Source: Anaerolineales bacterium UBA2200 | GTDB lineage: Bacteria; Chloroflexota; Anaerolineae; UBA2200 | Direction of reading: 5' to 3' | Length of the DNA: 30,078 nt | Assembly: GCA_002327925.1 (NCBI GenBank) | Contig: DCVA01000028.1 | Coordinates: 1 to 30,078, forward strand | In this document: in pieces, positions 15,869 through 23,746 of the stretch | Layout: each line of letters opens with the position of its first letter | Position numbering within the stretch: position 1 is the first letter of the stretch | Notes under the pieces: model-generated | What the model was told of the DNA's origin: nothing | Seen by the model: only the letters and a program-made list of their open reading frames with translations | The model's database searches: none | Translations under genes and position numbers: made by a program

Positions 15869-15906
15869 ACAGGACCTCCGACGCCCTCACGGCCCGGAGG
15901 TCCTGT
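15869..15906 (-). other. intercistronic hairpin between AOR and radical SAM genes
   Basis: A perfect 12-bp stem (15869-15880 with 15895-15906) closes a 14-nt loop. There is no T-run downstream on the minus strand, so it is more likely an mRNA processing or stability element that keeps AOR message above that of the maturation genes than a true terminator. Confidence 0.6.
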
Positions 15907-15952
15907 CGTTACCGGCAACGCGAATCCGCCCAGAACCCTGGGGCGATTATGT

Positions 15953-17716
15953 CTACAACTCTCCGTAGACTGAGTCGAGCGCCGCATCCGGCACGTCAAA
16001 GACCTGATTGTGTGGAGGCAGGGGCTCGAGCTTCATGAACTCGGGCATACGGTCTGCTTCCTTGCCGATTCCGGCTGCCTCGTTGAAGGCGCGCTCCTTC
16101 TTCAGGATTGCACTGCCGACCTTGACCACGTCGTCCCCCGTCCAATTGGCACCCAGCACAGCGTTCGCTTCTTCGACCATTCCTTCGAACCCTGAGGGAA
16201 TGTCTAGGATGGCAAACGCGATGAACAGGCAGTGCCCGGTGGAGTCGATGAACGCAGTGGTGGCTTGAAAAGCGCGGCTCAATGCGGCCTTGCCCTCGGG
16301 GCTCAGCGGATCTGCCTTGCCGCCCACACTCAGGATCTCCGGGCAGATGGTATATCCAGCCGTGTGATCTGCGCCCATCGTGCTGGTCGCATAGGTGATG
16401 CCAATGCCCTTGACAGCGCGGGGCTCGTAGGCCGGCATGCTCTGCCCCTTAACCACGGGCACGTTGGTGACTCCGTAGACCCGGCCTGTCGTGGCCGTGC
16501 CGGCGCCCAGGATGCGGCCCTGCGGGGTGCCTTTGCCCATCTCATGCAACAGCTTGATAGCGCCCTTGCCGTCCCCGAACGGGATCACTCCGGCGGCCAT
16601 CGCCACTCCGAGCGTGGTGCCAGCCTCGATGGTGTCCAGTCCATAGGCATTGCAGAGGCGGATCAGTTCACCCGTGACATCGAGATCATCGATACCGCAG
16701 TTCGCGCCGAGCGACCAGACAGATTCGTACTCCTGGCAGGAAACCTGTTCCTTGCCGTCCTTTCCGTACCACGTGTTGGAGCACTGGATGATGCAGCCAG
16801 GACTGCAGGCGTGATTGTACAGCTCCTTGCCCAGCCGCTGCTTGTTGCCCTCGAAGATGGCCTCTCCGGCGATCTTTGCCGCTCCCTCGAACCGGCCGCT
16901 GGAGAAGTTGCGTGTGGGCAGGCCGCCCGCCTCGTTCAGGATGTTGATCAGGATGGCCGTGCCGTAGCTGTTCAATCCGCCCTTGGGCTTGGTGATGGCA
17001 TGCGAGCGTAGCGCGTCAGCCAGCTTCTTGCGGCCCTGGTCAAAGAGGGCCTTGTCCACGATGGTCACCCCGGGACCGCCTGTCGCGTCCGCCACAATCG
17101 CCTTCAGCCCCTTGCTGGCCATGACTGAACCCAGGCCGCCTCGTCCTGAGTATCGGGTCGGGGCCTGATGCATGTCATTGAAGCAGACCCCTGAGTTCCC
17201 ATAGCCATACTCACCGGCCACGCCGCAGGCAGCGATATTCGCCTTGACTCCAAACCTGGCGTAGAGCTTGGGGAAGACCTCGTACAGGTCCTTGCCTGTG
17301 TACTCGTCGGCTGGCAGGAACTCCAGCTTGGGCTTGCCCGCCTGAGCATCCCAGGTGAGGTGGATCAGCCAGTACTTGTCCTTGTCTTTGGGCTGGCCTT
17401 CCACTACGATGGCCTTGATGCCAAGGTTGGCCACAGCAGGAGCCCAGGAGCTTCCCGCGTTGGCCTCCTTGATGCCGCCCGTGAGGGGGCTCTTGCCGCC
17501 CACGGAGATGCGCGCCGATGTGGCCGCTGAGGTGCCCGTGACGATGCCGGGTGCAAAGACCAGCTTGTTGTTGGGCCCCAGCGGGTGACAGAGAGGTGGT
17601 ACTTCTTCAGACACGATGGTTGACGTGAGACCCCTGCCGCCCAGCAGTTTGTAGGCGGCGGATACGTCCTGAAGTCGATAGCTTCGGTCGCTCATATCAA
17701 CACGTACAATCCACAT
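15953..17716 (-). CDS. aldehyde:ferredoxin oxidoreductase (tungsten AOR family)
   Basis: Cytoplasmic oxidoreductase of 587 aa that would oxidise aldehydes to carboxylates with a bis-pyranopterin tungsten (or Mo) centre and one [4Fe-4S] cluster, passing electrons to ferredoxin. The N-terminal AOR domain has G-G-R-G-L (26-30), F-A-P-G-I-V-T-G-T (54-62) and Y-S-G-R-G-G-L-G (189-196). Cluster ligands are Cys304, Cys308 and Cys312 (C-x3-C-x3-C, slightly wider than the C-x2-C-x3-C of the Pyrococcus enzyme), with Cys496 in D-S-T-G-H-C. The start is the ATG at 17716 with GAGGAGG upstream. It leads the operon behind a strong promoter and a long leader. Substrate unknown; the AOR family also includes GAPOR, WOR and BamB-like enzymes. 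Confidence 0.93.
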   Translation of the reverse strand: MWIVRVDMSDRSYRLQDVSAAYKLLGGRGLTSTIVSEEVPPLCHPLGPNNKLVFAPGIVTGTSAATSARISVGGKSPLTGGIKEANAGSSWAPAVANLGIKAIVVEGQPKDKDKYWLIHLTWDAQAGKPKLEFLPADEYTGKDLYEVFPKLYARFGVKANIAACGVAGEYGYGNSGVCFNDMHQAPTRYSGRGGLGSVMASKGLKAIVADATGGPGVTIVDKALFDQGRKKLADALRSHAITKPKGGLNSYGTAILINILNEAGGLPTRNFSSGRFEGAAKIAGEAIFEGNKQRLGKELYNHACSPGCIIQCSNTWYGKDGKEQVSCQEYESVWSLGANCGIDDLDVTGELIRLCNAYGLDTIEAGTTLGVAMAAGVIPFGDGKGAIKLLHEMGKGTPQGRILGAGTATTGRVYGVTNVPVVKGQSMPAYEPRAVKGIGITYATSTMGADHTAGYTICPEILSVGGKADPLSPEGKAALSRAFQATTAFIDSTGHCLFIAFAILDIPSGFEGMVEEANAVLGANWTGDDVVKVGSAILKKERAFNEAAGIGKEADRMPEFMKLEPLPPHNQVFDVPDAALDSVYGEL

Positions 17717-17920
17717 ACCCGTTCCTCCTCATCGAGTGCTCTTCAGACAGGAGCCCCTGCCTCTGCAAACAACAAGAGGCAACCACCGCCAACAACACGG
17801 TGGTTGCCTCCTTTGCAAACATGGCGGGCGCAAGGATTACTCCTCGCACCTTGTCGCCCACTGGCCCGCCTCAGGGCCCGGTGGGTCGGAGGACGCGGCA
17901 GAACCGATCAGCCGCTACTT
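17717..17920 (-). promoter_or_regulatory. long structured leader of the AOR operon (candidate riboswitch or attenuator)
   Basis: About 200 nt of untranslated leader lie between the promoter and the AOR start. Stems seen, in transcript order: (a) 17911-17915 with 17895-17899; (b) 17881-17885 with 17857-17861, enclosing 17874-17878 with 17863-17867; (c) 17849-17859 with 17826-17835, one bulge; (d) a 13-bp perfect stem 17798-17810 with 17776-17788. Stems (b) and (c) both need bases 17857-17859, so they are mutually exclusive. Regulation by cofactor or tungstate/molybdate is inference. No open reading frame of note is in the leader. Confidence 0.55.
17764..17810 (-). terminator. intrinsic-terminator-like hairpin in the AOR leader
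   Basis: A perfect 13-bp stem (17776-17788 with 17798-17810, loop 9 nt) is followed on the minus strand by TTGTTGTTTGC. It could end read-through from phoU, and, because the AOR promoter lies upstream of it, could also act as a conditional terminator of the AOR transcript. Confidence 0.65.
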
Positions 17921-17926
17921 GCCCTG

Positions 17927-17955
17927 ATTATAGCGCAGCCCCGAGCGCATGTCAA
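17927..17955 (-). promoter_or_regulatory. consensus promoter of the AOR operon
   Basis: On the minus strand: TTGACA (17955-17950), 17-bp spacer, TATAAT (17932-17927). Both boxes match the sigma-70 consensus exactly. The -35 box begins 4 bp after the phoU stop codon. Confidence 0.85.
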
Positions 17956-17959
17956 ATGG

Positions 17960-18646
17960 TCAGGACAGGCTCTCCCCGCCGACGTCGTCGTTGGTTTCGA
18001 GCTCGGTCATCTTGCCGGTAACCATAAAGACCACTCGCTCGCAAATGTTCGTGACTCGGTCACCAGCCCGTTCGAGGTTGTGTCCCACCCAGAGCAGATG
18101 CGTCGCCTGGTCGATCGTGCGCGGGTCCGAGATGATAAACGTAAGCAGCTCGCGATAGACCTGGTTGTACAGGGCGTCGACTTCGTCGTCGCTCGCCGCG
18201 ACTTGAAGGGCCAGCTCCACGTTGCGACCGGTGAAGGCTTCCAACGACTGTTGCAGCATCTCCTGCACCCTGCTCGCCATTCGCGGCAGGTCGATCAGCG
18301 GCTTGATGAGGGGTTCCAGCCCGATAAGCAGTGCGATCTTGGCAATGCCCTTGCCATAGTCGCCGATGCGCTCCAGCTCAGTGGCGATCTCCAGGATGGA
18401 GGCCAGAACGCGCAGGTCGCTCGCCATCGGCTGCTGGGTGGCGATGAGGGCGAGCACGTCCGCCTCAATCCCAAAGCGGCGCTCATTGATCAGCCGGTCA
18501 TCGTTCACGATCCGCTGTGCGCTCTCAAGATCCTGCGCCTTCAGCGAGCTCACCGAGTCGACCACTGCCTGACCGGCCATACTGCCCAATACGAGAATAG
18601 AGTCCTCCAACCGCTGCAAGTCCCGTGAGAAAGTTGCCCTGGGCAT
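17960..18646 (-). CDS. phoU: PhoU phosphate-signalling protein
   Basis: All-helical cytoplasmic protein of 228 aa with two tandem three-helix PhoU repeats. The paired signature E-R-I-G-D-Y (about 92-97) and E-R-A-G-D-R (about 192-197) marks the metal-binding sites of the two repeats. PhoU links the Pst importer to the PhoR kinase and represses the Pho regulon when phosphate is plentiful. The start is the ATG at 18646 with GGAGGG upstream. It sits 21 bp after the last pstB gene as the final gene of the second Pst operon, the usual place. It is the only phoU in the window, so it may serve both importers. Confidence 0.96.
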   Translation of the reverse strand: MPRATFSRDLQRLEDSILVLGSMAGQAVVDSVSSLKAQDLESAQRIVNDDRLINERRFGIEADVLALIATQQPMASDLRVLASILEIATELERIGDYGKGIAKIALLIGLEPLIKPLIDLPRMASRVQEMLQQSLEAFTGRNVELALQVAASDDEVDALYNQVYRELLTFIISDPRTIDQATHLLWVGHNLERAGDRVTNICERVVFMVTGKMTELETNDDVGGESLS

Positions 18647-18667
18647 CGAACCCTCCGTCTGGCCGGC

Positions 18668-19434
<767 letters not shown>

Positions 19435-19435
<1 letters not shown>

Positions 19436-20214
19436 CAGCCGAACCGTCCCGTCACGTACTCCTCCGTCTTGGGCTCTTTGGGCGCCGTGAAGAGCTGCTT
19501 GTCTGGCCCGTGCTCGATCAGCTCCCCCATCAGGAAGAAGGCAGCATAGTCTGCCACCCTCGCGGCCTGCTGCACGCTGTGGGGCACAATGACGATCGTG
19601 TAGTCGCGTCGCAGGGCAAAAAGCGACTCCTCCACCTTGGCAGTGGAGATCGGATCCAGTCCTGAGGTCGGCTCATCGAGCAGCAGCACCTCCGGCTCCA
19701 GGGCCAGGCTCCTCGCAATGCACAATCGTTGCTGTTGGCCGCCGCTCAGACGGTGCGCCGCGTCGTCGAGCCTGTCCTTCACCTCGTCCCAGATGGCTGC
19801 CTGCTGCAGGCTCCTTGACAGGATCTCCTCGCATTGGGCCGCGTCCTTCATTCCCGCCAACCTGGGACCGTAGAGTACGTTCTCACGGATTGTCCCTGGC
19901 AGAGGCAGGGGGAGTGCAAAGACCATGCCCACCCGCCGTCGCAATGAGCTGATCTCCGTGCCGGGAGCGTAGATGTCCTGACCGTCTAGGCGAATGGTTC
20001 CAGTCATCTTCGTGCCATCGACCATGTCGTTCAGTCGATTGATCAGGCGGAGCAATGTCGTCTTCCCACCCCCCGCTGGTCCGAACAGGACGGTCACAGC
20101 GCGGGCAGGGATGTCGAGGTTGATGCCCTTCAGGACCTCCTCATCACCATAGGAATAGTGCAGGTTGTCAATGCAGATCTTGTGCTTGAGGAGGCCTTCC
20201 GCGTCCGTCACCAT
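19435..20214 (-). CDS. PstB-like ABC ATPase, diverged (no Q-loop Gln)
   Basis: PstB homologue of 259 aa with the family tail Y-V-T-G-R-F-G. Walker A is G-P-A-G-G-G-K-T-T, the signature L-S-G-G-Q-Q-Q-R and Walker B L-L-L-D-E-P are intact, but the Q-loop reads V-F-A-L-P-L-P-L-P where the other copies have V-F-Q-R-P-N-P-F-P. The H-loop segment is V-P-H-S-V instead of V-T-H-N-M. These changes suggest a partner ATPase of altered activity in a heterodimer with the next gene. The ATG at 20214 is only 2 nt from GGAGG; the GTG one codon on (20211), with a 4-nt GTGA overlap with pstA, is an equally good start. Confidence 0.88.
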
Positions 20215-21053
20215 TGCCTCCTCCGGCGGAAGTAGCTGCGGATGACCGTCGCGATCACGTTAAGCGACAGGACCAGCAGGAGCAGGATCAGCGCCGTGCC
20301 ATACTGCACCTGCTGGGGCATCCCCGGCACCTGCGTGGTAATGACGTAGAGGTGGTATGGCAGCGCCATGGTGGGGTCCAGCAGGGTCCTTGGCAGCCTG
20401 GGCAAGAAAAAGGCCGCGCCAGTGAACAGGATCGGTGCCGTCTCTCCCGCCGCCCGCAGCAATCCCAGGATGATTCCGGTAATGATCCCTGGCAGGGCCT
20501 GGGGCAAGACAATCCGGCGGATGCCCTGCCACCGGGTGCCCCCGAGGCTGGCGCTGACGGTGCGAAACTCCACTGGGACGGCCCTGATAGCCTCCTCGCT
20601 GGTGCTGGTGATCACCGGTATGGTCATGATGGCGAGGGTGAGCGATGCGGCCAGGATGGAAGTGCCCAGCCTCAGAAACAGTACAAATAGACCCAGGCCG
20701 AAGAGTCCGTAGACGATCGAAGGAATACCCGCCAGATTAACGATCGCCAGGCGGATGGCCCTGGTGAACCAGGTATCGCGTGCATACTCAGCCAGGTATA
20801 TGGCCCCTCCCACCCCGACTGGAATACAGATCAGCGCCGTGCCGCCGAGCAGCCAGAGCGTGCCCACGATGGCCGGCAGGATTCCACCTGCCTTCATCCC
20901 CTGACTGGGCATCGTCGACAGAAACTCCCAGTCTATGGCGCTGGCGCCACGAACGACAATCGAAGCGACCACAAGCAGTATTGGAGCCGTCACCAGCAGG
21001 GAAGCACACCCTACAAGGACAAAACCCAGGCGCTGGATCCGATGGCGGTTCAC
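20208..21053 (-). CDS. pstA: phosphate ABC transporter permease PstA
   Basis: Inner-membrane permease of 281 aa with about six transmembrane helices. The cytoplasmic EAA-type loop is around R-T-V-S-A-S-L-G-G-T-R-W-Q, followed by L-P-Q-A-L-P-G-I-I-T-G and A-A-G-E-T-A-P, all typical PstA. The frame stays open to 21386, but that extension is a shadow of pstC. The true start is GTG at 21053, overlapping the pstC stop as GTGA, with GGAGG 6 nt upstream. It forms the channel with PstC in the second Pst operon. Confidence 0.94.
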   Translation of the reverse strand: MNRHRIQRLGFVLVGCASLLVTAPILLVVASIVVRGASAIDWEFLSTMPSQGMKAGGILPAIVGTLWLLGGTALICIPVGVGGAIYLAEYARDTWFTRAIRLAIVNLAGIPSIVYGLFGLGLFVLFLRLGTSILAASLTLAIMTIPVITSTSEEAIRAVPVEFRTVSASLGGTRWQGIRRIVLPQALPGIITGIILGLLRAAGETAPILFTGAAFFLPRLPRTLLDPTMALPYHLYVITTQVPGMPQQVQYGTALILLLLVLSLNVIATVIRSYFRRRRQW

Positions 21054-21937
21054 CGCAGGCCTCCACGACGCCTCTTGGCGAAGATGGCCCGCGCGGCCGT
21101 CATGTTGATGGCAAAGGTGATCACAAAGAGCACGATGCCGATGGCGAAGAGAGCGTGGTAGTGCGTGCTGCCCTTGGCCACCTCGCCCATCTCGGCCGCG
21201 ACCGTGGCGGTCATCGTTCGCACGGGGCGCAGAAGGGCGTCCCACTCCGTCGGCATCCGGGCGGCGTTTCCCGTCACCATCATTACCGCCATCGTTTCGC
21301 CAATCGCGCGGCCCATGGCCAGCATGGCCGCGGTGACGATCCCGGAGCGCGCCGCAGGGACGATCACGCGCCAGATCGTCTGCCACTGCGTGGCTCCCAT
21401 GGCCAGCCCAGCATCGCGGTAGCTCTTGGGAACGGCATCGAGAGCGTCTTCCGCCACGCTGATCAGCGTCGGCAGGGCCATATAAGTTAGAATGAGCGAA
21501 CCAGTGATCGCAGTCAGTCCCGTGGCCGTGCCGAGGGTCTGCCGGACCCAGGGTGCGACCATTGTCATTCCAAAGAAGCCCAGCACAACCGACGGGATCC
21601 CGGCCAGCACCTCGATCATCGGCTTGAGGATCTCACGAGCCCAGCCCGGGGCCACCTCGCGGACAAACACCGCTGTGGCCAGTCCCAGCGGCAGCGCGAT
21701 GGCGATTGCGGTCACGGTCACCAACACCGACCCCAGCACAAGGGGAAGTATGCCAAACGAGCCGAACGTGGGGTACCAGGCTCTTCCAAGGAAGTTGGGC
21801 AGCGCGACCTCGGACAGGACCGGCAGGCCCTCCCGCAATAGAAACACAAAGATGAGTGCCACCAATCCGACCGTGGAGAATCCCAGCACCCGAATCAGCG
21901 ACTCGACTGCGAATTCGGACCAGCGACTATTGTGCAT
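21050..21937 (-). CDS. pstC: phosphate ABC transporter permease PstC
   Basis: Inner-membrane permease of 295 aa. Six hydrophobic segments, G-I-L-P-L-V-L-G-S-V, E-V-L-A-G-I-P-S-V-V-L-G-F-F, the EAA-type loop A-G-L-A-M-G-A-T-Q-W-Q-T and G-R-A-I-G-E-T-M-A identify PstC. The start is the ATG at 21937 with a GGAG Shine-Dalgarno. It is 24 bp after pstS and overlaps pstA by 4 nt. Confidence 0.94.
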   Translation of the reverse strand: MHNSRWSEFAVESLIRVLGFSTVGLVALIFVFLLREGLPVLSEVALPNFLGRAWYPTFGSFGILPLVLGSVLVTVTAIAIALPLGLATAVFVREVAPGWAREILKPMIEVLAGIPSVVLGFFGMTMVAPWVRQTLGTATGLTAITGSLILTYMALPTLISVAEDALDAVPKSYRDAGLAMGATQWQTIWRVIVPAARSGIVTAAMLAMGRAIGETMAVMMVTGNAARMPTEWDALLRPVRTMTATVAAEMGEVAKGSTHYHALFAIGIVLFVITFAINMTAARAIFAKRRRGGLR

Positions 21938-21961
21938 CTGGCTCCAAGACTCTCTCAGCCG

Positions 21962-22843
21962 CTACTGCAGCGGAACGAAGCCAAGCTCTCCTGTGAGAAT
22001 CTGGCCTTCCGTCAGTATCCAATGCAGGTACTCCTTGATCTCGCCCTCCGGTTCGCCCGCAGTATACATGAACAGAGGACGCGAAACGGGGTAGCTCCCG
22101 TCGTTCACTGTTGCCACAGATGGCAGCACGTAGGGCATTCCTGCGTCCACCGCCAGGGCAATCACCTTCTGGTCGGCTGTCACATATCCCAATCCGTCAT
22201 AGCCAATGGCATTTGGATTCTGGCGCACCTCTACACTGATTCCTTCGGATGAGGGCATCAGCAGCGTGTCCGGCGAGAACAGGAGCTGACTTTCGCTCCT
22301 GCCCAGGCGAATCACGTTCTCAAGAAAGTAAACGTACGTGCCAGAGTTCGATTCACGTGAAAGCAGCACGATAGGCCTGTCCTCGCCTCCCAGTTGACTC
22401 CAGTTGGTAAGCTGACCGCTGTAGATGGCCGAGACCTGGCTCAAGGTGAGCCGATCCACCGGGTTGGAGGGATTGACCACCACGGCAATCGCGTCGCGTG
22501 CCACAATATGCTCCACTGGAGAGATCCCGTTGGCCTCAGCCGCAGCGACCTCCTCTGCCTTCATTTCGCGCGAGGCGTTGGCGATATCGACCGTGCCATT
22601 CATCATGGCTGCGATTCCGGTTCCGGAGCCGCCGCCCGTCACAGAAATGCTGATTTCCCGATGCAGGTTCATGTACGCCTCGGCCCACGCCAGAGCCAGG
22701 TTCACCAGCGTGTCTGACCCCTTGTTCTCGATGGCTCTCAAGGGGCCGCTGTCGGCGCCGGTCGTCGAACCGGGCTCAGCGCAGGCCATAGCGGCGCATG
22801 CTACGATCAGCAAAGTGTACAGGGTAACGAGCTTTCTGCTCAC
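21962..22843 (-). CDS. pstS: phosphate-binding lipoprotein PstS (second operon)
   Basis: Extracytoplasmic solute-binding lipoprotein that delivers phosphate to PstCA. The signal peptide ends A-A-M-A-C. Binding-site segments are G-S-D-T-L-V-N (near residue 40), G-S-G-T-G-I-A-A-M with D-I-A-N-A-S-R (about 75-100) and S-R-E-S-N-S-G-T-Y, as in PstS. The first GTG (22852) directly abuts the GAGGA Shine-Dalgarno, so the GTG at 22843 (9 nt away) or the TTG at 22846 is the likelier start. It heads the operon pstS-C-A-B-B-phoU from its own promoter. Its linker after the lipobox is short, unlike the other PstS in this window. Confidence 0.93.
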   Translation of the reverse strand: MSRKLVTLYTLLIVACAAMACAEPGSTTGADSGPLRAIENKGSDTLVNLALAWAEAYMNLHREISISVTGGGSGTGIAAMMNGTVDIANASREMKAEEVAAAEANGISPVEHIVARDAIAVVVNPSNPVDRLTLSQVSAIYSGQLTNWSQLGGEDRPIVLLSRESNSGTYVYFLENVIRLGRSESQLLFSPDTLLMPSSEGISVEVRQNPNAIGYDGLGYVTADQKVIALAVDAGMPYVLPSVATVNDGSYPVSRPLFMYTAGEPEGEIKEYLHWILTEGQILTGELGFVPLQ

Positions 22844-22879
22844 CAAGAGCACTCCTCGATTTGCTGCGGGGTATGTCCC

Positions 22880-22908
22880 AGTCTAGCAGAGAACGGTCCT
22901 CGCGTCAA
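22880..22908 (-). promoter_or_regulatory. promoter of the second Pst operon
   Basis: On the minus strand: TTGACG (22908-22903), 17-bp spacer, TAGACT (22885-22880). It lies in the 84-bp gap after the first Pst operon. No 11-nt Pho repeats are visible here, so this operon may be expressed independently of PhoB or by read-through. Confidence 0.6.
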
Positions 22909-22936
22909 GACCATTCCCTCCCGCGTAGACGATATC

Positions 22937-23746
22937 CTAGCCGAACCGTCCCGTGATGTAGTCCTCAGTGCGCCTGTCTCGCGGGTTGGTAAATAGGTCC
23001 CGGGTCGGCCCTTGCTCTACCAGGTACCCGGCGCGGTCTGCGTCCATCATGAAGAATGCTGTTTGGTGAGACACCCTGGCAGCCTGCTGCATGTTGTGCG
23101 TGACCACCACGAACGTGTAACGCTCCGCCAGTTCGCGCATCAGCTCCTCGATCTTGAGGGTGGCGATGGGATCCAGGGCCGACGCCGGTTCATCCATCAG
23201 AATGATCTCCGGACGAATGGCTATGGCCCGGGCGATGCACAGTCGTTGCTGCTGTCCACCGGACAGAGCCAGGGCGCTCTGCTGGAGTTTGTCCCGCACG
23301 TCCTCCCAGAGCGCCGCCAGGCGCAGCGACTCTTCAACCAGCTCATCCAGGTGGCCTCTGTAGCCGTTGATCCGCGCTCCCCAGGCGATGTTCTCATAGA
23401 TACTCTTCGGGAAGGGGTTTGGCCTTTGAAACACCATACCGATCCGGCGGCGCACCTCCACGGGATCAACACCAGAATCGTAGATGTTGCGATTCCGAAA
23501 CATGACCTTGCCCTCCGTACGGCAGCTGGGCACCAACTCATTCATACGATTGAATGAGCGCAGCATGGTGCTCTTGCCGCATCCTGAAGGACCGATGATC
23601 GCCGTGATCTTCTGTCGTTCGATCTGCAGGTCCACGTCCTTCAGTGCTCGGAAGATGCCGTAGTAGACGTGCAGGCTGCGGGCCTCAATTGCGCAGCCAG
23701 CATCTGGAATAGGTCGACTTGTCTGGCACACGGCAGAGCCGGTCAT
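22937..23746 (-). CDS. pstB: phosphate ABC transporter ATPase PstB (first operon)
   Basis: Canonical PstB of 269 aa: Walker A G-P-S-G-C-G-K-S-T, Q-loop V-F-Q-R-P-N-P-F-P, signature L-S-G-G-Q-Q-Q-R, Walker B I-I-L-M-D-E-P-A-S-A-L-D-P, H-loop V-T-H-N-M and the tail Y-I-T-G-R-F-G. An extra N-terminus of about 20 residues precedes the domain. The ATG overlaps the pstA stop as ATGA. As the only ATPase of the first Pst operon it should work as a homodimer, in contrast to the paired ATPases of the second operon. Confidence 0.96.
   Translation of the reverse strand: MTGSAVCQTSRPIPDAGCAIEARSLHVYYGIFRALKDVDLQIERQKITAIIGPSGCGKSTMLRSFNRMNELVPSCRTEGKVMFRNRNIYDSGVDPVEVRRRIGMVFQRPNPFPKSIYENIAWGARINGYRGHLDELVEESLRLAALWEDVRDKLQQSALALSGGQQQRLCIARAIAIRPEIILMDEPASALDPIATLKIEELMRELAERYTFVVVTHNMQQAARVSHQTAFFMMDADRAGYLVEQGPTRDLFTNPRDRRTEDYITGRFG

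Noticed and set aside
15869..15906. Hairpin read as a transcription terminator after AOR
   Set aside because: There is no T-run, and the genes below it have no promoter I can see and clearly belong with AOR.
17820..17860. Cobalamin-riboswitch-like wording in the AOR leader (GGTGCGA followed later by CGCCCGCCA on the minus strand)
   Set aside because: The upstream conserved core and a proper B12 box are missing at the required spacing, so the likeness is only local.
21054..21386. N-terminal extension of the pstA frame upstream of 21053
   Set aside because: It is Arg/Gly/His-rich out-of-frame translation of pstC; the GTG at 21053 has a Shine-Dalgarno and gives a normal PstA.
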